Source: Bisbaumannia sp015645095
GTDB lineage: Bacteria; Pseudomonadota; Gammaproteobacteria; Pseudomonadales; Halomonadaceae
Reading direction: 5' to 3'
Length of the DNA stretch: 64,000 nt
NCBI GenBank assembly: GCA_036871055.1
Contig: CP141893.1
Location: forward strand, 2,728,001 to 2,792,000
Positions 56,902 to 64,000 of the stretch are shown in pieces; positions within the stretch are counted from its first letter, which is position 1; each line of letters opens with the position of its first letter. The notes under the pieces were generated by a model that saw nothing but the letters and a program-made list of their open reading frames with translations, made no database searches and had not been told where the DNA came from. Position numbers and translations under genes: made by a program.

Positions 56902-57327
56902 TCAGCAGTCGCCCAGGCGCTCGGCCTGAATCTCGGTATTCATCACCATCTCGCCCATGGGCGTGGTCATCTCCACCCGCATGCTGCCTTCGGCGCGATC
57001 CTGCAGGTAGCTCATGTTGCCGACGATAGAAGCCTCGCCGCCCTCCCCCGCACAGCGCATGCGGTAGTCCATGCCGGAGGCGCTGACGTTCTGCTCCAGC
57101 AGCTCGCAGCCCTCCTCCTCCTCGATCATGGTCATCGGTGCCTCATCGATCTCGGCCTGGGTCAGGCACTCCTGATGGGTCTCGTGCTGATCGGGAATCG
57201 GCATGTCGCCTTCCACGGTGGTGGTGCTGGTGAACTCCCACTGCCCGGGCAGCAGGTCGGGCGCCTCGGCCTGGGCGGCCAGGGGCAGGGCCAGGGCGGC
57301 GGAAACGAGCAGAACGCGCGGCAGCAT
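56902..57327 (-). CDS. DUF3617 periplasmic protein
   Basis: 141 residues with a cleavable signal (after AQA). PGQWEFTSTTTV near the mature start and the paired Cys residues (ECL, GCEL, RCAG, GDC at the end) fit DUF3617. The function is unknown. GGAG lies seven bases upstream of the ATG. It stands as a single gene between terminator and regulator. Confidence 0.85.
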   Translation of the reverse strand: MLPRVLLVSAALALPLAAQAEAPDLLPGQWEFTSTTTVEGDMPIPDQHETHQECLTQAEIDEAPMTMIEEEEGCELLEQNVSASGMDYRMRCAGEGGEASIVGNMSYLQDRAEGSMRVEMTTPMGEMVMNTEIQAERLGDC

Positions 57328-57367
57328 GGGAGACTCCAGATTTAATGAATGTACATCGCAGCTTACG

Positions 57368-58333
57368 TCATGACCCTGAGGATGGGAAATGGCACGTCCC
57401 GCCCCCTTCCCGGGACGCCTCGACCAGCCGCTCCAGCTCCTCCAGGTAGCTCTCCAGCACCAGGTTGGGAGGCGCGCCCTTGCGGGTGATGGCGCTGTAG
57501 TGGGTCAGGTAGTGCCAGGCCTCGGGGTTCAGGGCGCGCATTCGCCCCTCGCGCACCCAGCGCTCGGCGTAGTGGGTCGGCAGGTAGCCGATATAACAGC
57601 CGGAGAGGATCAGGAAGGCGATGCCCTCGCGATCGGTGGCGGTGGCCGCGGCCTTGAGGGGATCATGGCACGCCTTGATCTCCGCGGTCTGGGCATAGGC
57701 CGGCACCACCGCATCGCACCCGGCAAGCTGCGCCTCGGTGACCGACTCGGCCGCGAACAGCGGATGCCCCGTCGCGCAGTAGAGCCGCGAGCGCTCCTCG
57801 TAGAGCGCCAGGTAGTCGAGCCCCGGCAGGCGCTTGAGGGCCGGAATCACCCCGGTATGCAGGCGACCGTCGAGCACCCCCAGCTCGATCTCGCTGGGCG
57901 GGATCATGCGGATATTGATGCGCACCTCCGGCCCCCGGGCCTTCAGGGCACTCAGGGCATGGGTGATATGCATCTCCGGCATGGTCACCAGGTTATCGGT
58001 GATGCCGATATTGAGCTCCCCCTTGAGCCAGGCGTGCAGGCCATTGACCCGGGTGCGGAAGCCCTCCACCGCCGCCAACAGCTGCTGGGCGGCCTCGTAC
58101 ACCTCGGCCCCCTCGTCGGTCAGCGAGAAGCCGCTGCGCCCCCGCTGGCAGAGCCGCAGGCCGAGCCGGGTCTCCAGGTCGTTCATGGCCATGCTGATGG
58201 CGGCGCGGCTGATGTTCAGTTCCACCTCGGCGGCGGAGAAACCGCCGCACTCCACCACCTTGCGATAGATACGCAGCAGGCGCAGGTCGGCATCGCTGAC
58301 CTGGCCGCTCAGGGCCGCCTTACGGCGTGACAT
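57368..58333 (-). CDS. LysR-type regulator, probable BauR
   Basis: 321 residues: an N-terminal winged helix-turn-helix (VVECGGFSAAEVELNISRAAISMAMNDLE region) and a substrate-binding domain. It is divergent from a beta-alanine:pyruvate aminotransferase and a CoA-acylating semialdehyde dehydrogenase, the arrangement of BauR with bauA in P. aeruginosa, where beta-alanine induces the genes. AGGAGG precedes the ATG. Assignment as BauR rests on context. Confidence 0.85.
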   Translation of the reverse strand: MSRRKAALSGQVSDADLRLLRIYRKVVECGGFSAAEVELNISRAAISMAMNDLETRLGLRLCQRGRSGFSLTDEGAEVYEAAQQLLAAVEGFRTRVNGLHAWLKGELNIGITDNLVTMPEMHITHALSALKARGPEVRINIRMIPPSEIELGVLDGRLHTGVIPALKRLPGLDYLALYEERSRLYCATGHPLFAAESVTEAQLAGCDAVVPAYAQTAEIKACHDPLKAAATATDREGIAFLILSGCYIGYLPTHYAERWVREGRMRALNPEAWHYLTHYSAITRKGAPPNLVLESYLEELERLVEASREGGGTCHFPSSGS

Positions 58334-58364
58334 GGCGCCTCCTTCTGCTCTCGACCCAGCCGGA

Positions 58365-58416
58365 ATAAGTTAAGCAAATGCTTTCACAAGATTAAAAAAC
58401 CCTGGATTTAACTTAT
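58365..58416. promoter_or_regulatory. Candidate LysR operator between regulator and bauA
   Basis: A perfect 9-bp inverted repeat, ATAAGTTAA (58365-58373) and TTAACTTAT (58408-58416), with 34 bp between arms; a second small dyad, AAGCAAATGCTT (58372-58383), lies inside. The whole is an AT-rich island in GC-rich DNA in the 145-bp divergent gap. Confidence 0.6.
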
Positions 58417-58478
58417 CACCGATCGGGACTAGCCTGCGACTCATACCACCAATGGCAACGCCAACCGAGGATGCGGCC

Positions 58479-59822
<1,344 letters not shown>

Positions 59823-59858
59823 ACACGACCGACCCACTGTTTAGCTAGAGGTACTGCA

Positions 59859-61349
59859 ATGACCACTCTCGGCCACCTGATCAACGGCGTTCGCGTCGAC
59901 GACGCTACCCGCACCCAGGCCGTCTACAACCCCTCCACCGGCGAGGTGGCAAGCCAGGTCAGCCTGGCGAGCCAGGCCACCGTGGAGGCCGCCATCGAAG
60001 CCGCCCAGGCCGCCTTCCCGGCCTGGCGCAACACCCCGCCCGCCAAGCGCGCCCGGGTCATGTACCGCTTCAAGCAGCTGCTGGAGGAGCACGCCGAGGA
60101 GATCTGCCGGCTGATCGGCCTCGAGCACGGCAAGATCACCCATGACGCCAAGGGCGAGCTGCAGCGCGGCATCGAGAACGTGGAGTACGCCTGCGGCGTA
60201 CCGGAGCTGCTCAAGGGCGAGCACAGCAAGAACGTGGGCCCCAATATCGACTCCTGGAGCGAGTTCCAGCCGCTGGGGGTGGTGGCCGGCATCACCCCCT
60301 TCAACTTCCCGGCCATGGTGCCGCTGTGGATGTACCCCATGGCCATCGCCTGCGGCAACACCTTCGTGCTCAAGCCCTCCGAGCGCGACCCCACCTCGAC
60401 CCTCTATATCGCCGAACTGGCCCTGGAGGCGGGCCTGCCCCCCGGGGTGCTCAACGTGGTCAATGGCGACAAGGAGGCCGTGGACACCCTGCTCGACGAC
60501 CCGCGGGTGCAGGCCGTGAGCTTCGTCGGCTCCACCCCCATCGCCGAGACCATCTACGGCCGCGCCAGCGCCAACGGCAAGCGCTGCCAGGCCCTGGGCG
60601 GCGCCAAGAACCACGCCATCGTCATGCCCGACGCCGATATGGACAACGTGGTCGACTCCCTAACCGGCGCCGCCTTCGGCTCCTCCGGCGAGCGCTGCAT
60701 GGCGCTGTCTGTCGCCGTGGCGGTGGGCGACGCCGCCGCCGACACCCTGGTTTCCACCATGAGCGAGCGCCTGGCGACCCTCAAGGTGGGCCCCCACTTC
60801 GACGGGAGCAACGACTTCGGCCCGGTGATCACCCAAGCCCACCAGGAGAAGGTCTGCGGCTATATCGACAGCGCCGAGGCCCAGGGCGCCGAGATCGTCG
60901 TCGATGGCCGCGGCGTGCAAGTGCCGGGCTTCGAGAACGGCTTCTACGTGGGTGGCACCCTGATCGACCGGGTGACCCCCGAGATGACCTGCTACCTGGA
61001 AGAGATCTTCGGCCCGGTGCTGCTGGTGGTGCGCGTCGACACCATGCAGGAGGCCATGCGGCTGATCGACGACCACGAGTACGGCAACGGCACCTGCATC
61101 TACACCCGCGACGGCGAGGCGGCCCGCTACTTCAGCGATCACATCCAGGTCGGCATGGTGGGCATCAATGTGCCGCTGCCGGTGCCGGTTTCCTACCACA
61201 GCTTCGGCGGCTGGAAGCGCTCGCTGTTCGGCGACCTGGCCGCCTACGGCCCGGACGCGGTGCGCTTCTACACCAAGCGCAAGACCATCACCCAGCGCTG
61301 GCCCTCCGCCGGAGTACGCGAAGGAGCGCAGTTCTCCTTCCCCTCCTGA
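59859..61349 (+). CDS. bauC: CoA-acylating (methyl)malonate-semialdehyde dehydrogenase
   Basis: 496 residues, aldehyde dehydrogenase fold. The catalytic Cys280 lies in SSGERCMALSVAV and the NAD-binding segment includes GVVAGITPFNFP, both typical of the MmsA type, which converts the semialdehyde plus CoA into acetyl- or propionyl-CoA. Next to bauA it most likely finishes beta-alanine breakdown to acetyl-CoA. AGAGG precedes the ATG. A similar enzyme serves valine catabolism, so the name depends on context. Confidence 0.92.
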   Translation: MTTLGHLINGVRVDDATRTQAVYNPSTGEVASQVSLASQATVEAAIEAAQAAFPAWRNTPPAKRARVMYRFKQLLEEHAEEICRLIGLEHGKITHDAKGELQRGIENVEYACGVPELLKGEHSKNVGPNIDSWSEFQPLGVVAGITPFNFPAMVPLWMYPMAIACGNTFVLKPSERDPTSTLYIAELALEAGLPPGVLNVVNGDKEAVDTLLDDPRVQAVSFVGSTPIAETIYGRASANGKRCQALGGAKNHAIVMPDADMDNVVDSLTGAAFGSSGERCMALSVAVAVGDAAADTLVSTMSERLATLKVGPHFDGSNDFGPVITQAHQEKVCGYIDSAEAQGAEIVVDGRGVQVPGFENGFYVGGTLIDRVTPEMTCYLEEIFGPVLLVVRVDTMQEAMRLIDDHEYGNGTCIYTRDGEAARYFSDHIQVGMVGINVPLPVPVSYHSFGGWKRSLFGDLAAYGPDAVRFYTKRKTITQRWPSAGVREGAQFSFPS

Positions 61350-61372
61350 GAAGCAGGACGCTCGGGGCATTG

Positions 61373-61408
61373 AAAGGCCGGATCGGGGCGACCCGATCCG
61401 GCCTTTTT
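61373..61408 (+). terminator. Intrinsic terminator of bauAC
   Basis: A 15-bp perfect stem (AAAGGCCGGATCGGG and its complement, loop GCGA) ends in TTTTT. Confidence 0.93.
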
Positions 61409-61477
61409 GATTGTTTCGAGAGACCAAAGCAGGAGGCCGCTCCTTCGATGCAGTCAGCATAGCAGCCTGCACGATAT

Positions 61478-62826
61478 GGTTCTTCGTCACTTCATGTGGA
61501 TTTGGCCTGATCGGACAAGCGGCCCACGGGGCTGCCAATCAGGTAGATCATCGCGATGAAATTGGTCTCGTTCCGGTAGCCGCGTGCGCGTGACCGAGCA
61601 GCCTGAAAGAGGCCGTTCATACCCTCCAACCGAGCATTGGTCAGCCCCGAGATCCAGCGCCTGACCACCTGCTCGGCATGTCGCTCCAGCGTCGTCAGGG
61701 CCTTCGCCATCGGCTTGAGCAGTGGCTTGTCGGTGACCGCTTCTCGCATGACCTTGAGGTAGTTCGTGATGCGCCATCGGGCAGCCCGCGGTGTCGGGGC
61801 CTTCTGGATCCAGCGCAGCTTTTCCTTGATCACCCAGGCATCGGCTGTCGCACTTCGATCGGCCACCAGCTCCAGGAGGGCGGCAACCTGTTTGGCTGTC
61901 AGGTTCTGGTTATCCAGGCTCTTCAGTACTGCCCACCGCAGCGCTTTGGGGTGCTTCTTCTCACGGCGTTCCTTCTTGCGGACCTCGTCCAGCGCCTTGG
62001 TGAAGGTCTGTACGATATGGAACCAGTCGACTGTGACCTCGGCCTTGGGAAGATGCTCGGCAACGCCGCTGAGGAACGCCTGGGACATGTCACAGACCAC
62101 CTCAACCACGTCGTTCGGGTCGCCGCCATGCTCCGCCAGGAAGGCGCTGAAGGCCTTGATGGCATCCTTGCCATGGCCAGGAACGGCAAAGATCACCGGC
62201 TCCTGCTGGCGCTGCATATCGAGAAACACCGTGACATAGCGCTGACCACGCCGAGCGGCGGTCTCGTCCACGCCGACAGCGGCCACGCTGGACAGATCCA
62301 GCTCACCCAGCATGCGGCCTACGTAGTGGTGCACGATACGCCACAGACGCTTGTCGGTGATCTCCAACTGTCGGGAGACGGCCAGCACCGGCATCTCCTT
62401 GACCAACGACATAGCAGCCTGCTCGAACAACAACGTGAAGTCGCTGCCAGGTCGGGCCCAAGGCACCTCGATGCGCTTGATACCATGCGCGGGGCACTTG
62501 GTGCGCGGGACGCGCGCATGCAGGTAGCAGTGGTGCTGAAAGAAGTTCAGGTGCCGCCAGGTCTTATCGGCGAAGTCATGAGCCGGGCAGGCCTTGCCGC
62601 ACTCCGGACAGGGATAGAGGCTGCCTCGCTCGGCCTCGACATAGAGATCGAGGCGGTGGGGCGACACCGAGGTATCCAGGTGCTGGTTCTTGAGAACCCA
62701 GGGCGCTTCCAGGCCCAGGCCAAGGGTCAGAATCTGGTTACCATCCATGCTCTACCTCCTGTCCATGTGGAGGTCATATCCTGGGCCAGTTCAGGGGGCA
62801 AATTCCACACCCAACGACGAAGAGCC
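61478..62826 (-). mobile_element. ISL3-family insertion sequence, complete
   Basis: 1349 bp. The left end GGTTCTTCGTCAC (from 61478) and the complement of the right end (GGCTCTTCGTCGT from 62826) form imperfect terminal inverted repeats of about 30 bp, both continuing to TGTGGA-ATTTG. An identical CACGATAT flanks each side (61470-61477 and 62827-62834), the 8-bp target duplication expected of ISL3. The transposase frame is intact. The clean duplication suggests a fairly recent insertion. Confidence 0.95.
61492..62748 (-). CDS. ISL3-family transposase
   Basis: 418 residues: an N-terminal zinc-binding segment (CPECGKACPAH and a later CPAHG), a helix-turn-helix region, and a DDE domain with VGVDETAARRGQ, VVCDMSQAF and the final NARLEGMNGLFQAARSRARGYRN. 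The full length, with no frameshift, suggests activity. It moves only its own element. Confidence 0.95.
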   Translation of the reverse strand: MDGNQILTLGLGLEAPWVLKNQHLDTSVSPHRLDLYVEAERGSLYPCPECGKACPAHDFADKTWRHLNFFQHHCYLHARVPRTKCPAHGIKRIEVPWARPGSDFTLLFEQAAMSLVKEMPVLAVSRQLEITDKRLWRIVHHYVGRMLGELDLSSVAAVGVDETAARRGQRYVTVFLDMQRQQEPVIFAVPGHGKDAIKAFSAFLAEHGGDPNDVVEVVCDMSQAFLSGVAEHLPKAEVTVDWFHIVQTFTKALDEVRKKERREKKHPKALRWAVLKSLDNQNLTAKQVAALLELVADRSATADAWVIKEKLRWIQKAPTPRAARWRITNYLKVMREAVTDKPLLKPMAKALTTLERHAEQVVRRWISGLTNARLEGMNGLFQAARSRARGYRNETNFIAMIYLIGSPVGRLSDQAKST

Positions 62827-62982
62827 CACGATATGCTCCTTGGCGCCCTATGGCCCCAGAAAAGGCCATAGCAACTCCATCCATGCAACAGCCCTTAAAC
62901 TTGAGATAAGGCTAAGCTAAAATATAGAATCAGCGGACCGATTCGACCTCGAATAGATTTCATAAATTGCCAGAAGGCTGAT

Positions 62983-63747
62983 ATGTCAAGGACTGACCTG
63001 AAGGTACCATTTTCAGAGAAAGATGAAGCCAAACGCCTAGGCGCACGCTGGGATCCTGAGAACAAGGTATGGTATGTCCCCGAAGGAAAAGACCCCTCAG
63101 GTTTTATGAAATGGCTTCCCGATATTCCAGACTATAATATCAGGGCAGCATGCTACCAAATTGCTGAAAGCGAAAAGCTCTGTTGGAAATGCGGAGCATC
63201 GACAAAAGTTATAGGCTTTCTTCTACCTGAAGGGTTTGAATACGTCGAACCTCTTGACCCGGAAGACGCTGGCTTTGGCCCAAGTGATGAATATACAGAA
63301 GAAGAGCTCCAGGCTTGGCTTAAGAGTGAGAACTCTGTGGAGTGGTGCTACATAGACAGCCCTACCTACCCCTTCTTTATCACAGAGCTTCCTAACACAG
63401 TATCTGATGAGGCAAGGAAAATCTCTTCAAACTACAGGAGAAACTATAGCAAGCAAGCAGGTGAATCCTACTGGATGAATCACTGCCAATCCTGTGGAAT
63501 GAAGCAGGGTGATTTTGCCATGCACCAAGAGCCAAGCGGTGTATTTTTTCCTTTCAATGGCTCCGAAGCAGAACGAATCACACTACACCCCATACACTCC
63601 CAATTTCTCTGCAGTGGAGATTTTTCCATTCGCAGTGAAATGTTCATCGAATTCATGAAATCGAGCGATGCGACCACTCCAGAGGTTTCCCGCCAACAGG
63701 GAATACTTGGACGCCTTTCAAGAATATTTTCTGGAAGTAGCCGCTAA
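62983..63747 (+). CDS. DUF5710-domain protein, AT-richer than surroundings
   Basis: 254 residues. The first 48 match the DUF5710 pattern (VPFSEKDEAKRLGARWDPENKVWYVPEG style), a short domain often found on plasmid primases and other mobile-element proteins. Later segments contain CWKCG and CQSCG, a probable zinc site. The gene is clearly AT-richer than its neighbours, with different codon use, and sits beside an IS element, pointing to horizontal acquisition. AGAAGG lies upstream of the start. The function is unknown. Confidence 0.8.
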   Translation: MSRTDLKVPFSEKDEAKRLGARWDPENKVWYVPEGKDPSGFMKWLPDIPDYNIRAACYQIAESEKLCWKCGASTKVIGFLLPEGFEYVEPLDPEDAGFGPSDEYTEEELQAWLKSENSVEWCYIDSPTYPFFITELPNTVSDEARKISSNYRRNYSKQAGESYWMNHCQSCGMKQGDFAMHQEPSGVFFPFNGSEAERITLHPIHSQFLCSGDFSIRSEMFIEFMKSSDATTPEVSRQQGILGRLSRIFSGSSR

Positions 63748-63750
63748 ACA

Positions 63751-63788
63751 GAAAAAGCCCTGGTCCCCAGGCCGGGGTTCCTTTTCCA
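63751..63788 (+). terminator. Imperfect terminator after the DUF5710 gene
   Basis: AAAAAGCCC and GGCCGGGGTT with TTTT form an imperfect GC-rich hairpin with a late T-run, directly after the stop codon. Confidence 0.5.
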
Positions 63789-63876
63789 GCATCACAAAAA
63801 GCTGTCCGCTTTTCATCAGTGCTCCTGCATCGGCTCCGGTGCTCTTTCCTTCGTCCAGTACGACCGATCGATAGCC

Positions 63877-64000
63877 CTACCACACCGAGTCCATCACCAG
63901 TGGCGCGTCATCGCTGGGATGGTGCACCGTGGTGATCCAGGTACCCAGTGCCACTGTATCGCGGCACTAGCTCCCCAGGCTCCAGCGATAAGCGCAGGGC
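63877..64000 (-). pseudogene. Possible frameshifted 3' end of an unknown gene
   Basis: Reading the minus strand from the window edge, one frame gives ALRLSLEPGELVP and then, after a one-base shift, DTVALGTWITTVHHP through to a TAG at 63877-63879. The join looks coding-like but I recognise no family and cannot tell a true frameshift from chance. The stretch 63789-63876 shows nothing I can support. Confidence 0.25.

Noticed and set aside
62848..62871. Hairpin CTATGGCC/GGCCATAG as a terminator
   Set aside because: No T-tract and no gene ends nearby; it lies just outside the IS and probably belongs to the interrupted intergenic sequence.

Overview
This 64 kb window is a GC-rich chromosomal segment from a gammaproteobacterium, most likely a member of the Halomonadaceae (Halomonas-like). 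The basis is the complete gammaproteobacterial rRNA operon, the dnaX-ybaB-recR and rnd-ycgL-ycgN gene orders, Pseudomonas-like synteny around transaldolase and mlaA, and beta-alanine catabolism genes of the BauR/BauA/BauC type. Placement at genus level is inference; no alignment was run.

Layout. 1-1.8 kb: the 3' part of a thiolase gene, followed by two further copies of its 3' end, then an FMN-reductase-like gene. 1.9-7.5 kb: a FetAB-type ABC exporter and a split arsenic resistance locus (acr3 on the plus strand; gap-arsJ-arsR on the minus strand). The two ars promoters share a candidate ArsR operator, and an 85-bp tandem repeat lies across the arsJ/arsR junction. 7.5-12.3 kb: pstSCAB, preceded by a perfect Pho box, directly abutting the ars genes. 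12.3-17 kb: a TauE-like exporter, a Bcr/CflA-type MFS pump, a chemoreceptor and transaldolase. 17.1-26.7 kb: a long minus-strand run (fadD, hrpA, a FabH-like synthase, mlaA, and a PP2C/STAS partner-switching pair), with a 179-bp MITE-like repeat at its end.

26.9-37 kb: a three-gene unit (membrane protein, VWA protein, YafJ-type amidotransferase), oligopeptidase B, and the housekeeping genes ycgN, ycgL, rnd, recR, ybaB and dnaX. 37.1-43.0 kb: one rRNA operon on the minus strand (16S, tRNA-Ile, tRNA-Ala, 23S, 5S), with two tandem promoters, boxA sites, a 23S processing stem and a relic of a second 5S-terminator module. 43.3-51.2 kb: a DUF2201-like gene, SRP RNA, an uncharacterised pair (ATP-grasp protein plus a protein with a Cys/His/Asn cysteine-peptidase-like signature), tlyA, pldA, a YqjD/YqjE/YqjK-like membrane set with an internal tandem duplication, and a small zinc-ribbon gene. 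51.2-61.4 kb: a HI0933-type flavoprotein, an RND efflux pair, a DUF3617 protein, and a divergent LysR-bauA-bauC locus. 61.4-64 kb: an intact ISL3-family element with 8-bp target duplications, then an AT-richer DUF5710-containing gene and an uncertain gene remnant.

How the genes work together. The arsenic and phosphate genes form a coherent block. PstSCAB imports phosphate, and by analogy arsenate. GAPDH can convert arsenate to 1-arseno-3-phosphoglycerate, which ArsJ exports. Acr3 exports arsenite, and ArsR senses it. BauA and BauC together convert beta-alanine to malonate semialdehyde and then acetyl-CoA. The strongest candidates for undescribed biology are the ATP-grasp/cysteine-peptidase-like pair at 44.35-47.65 kb and the VWA/YafJ/membrane-protein unit at 26.9-29.9 kb. 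Both functions are inferred from motifs only.
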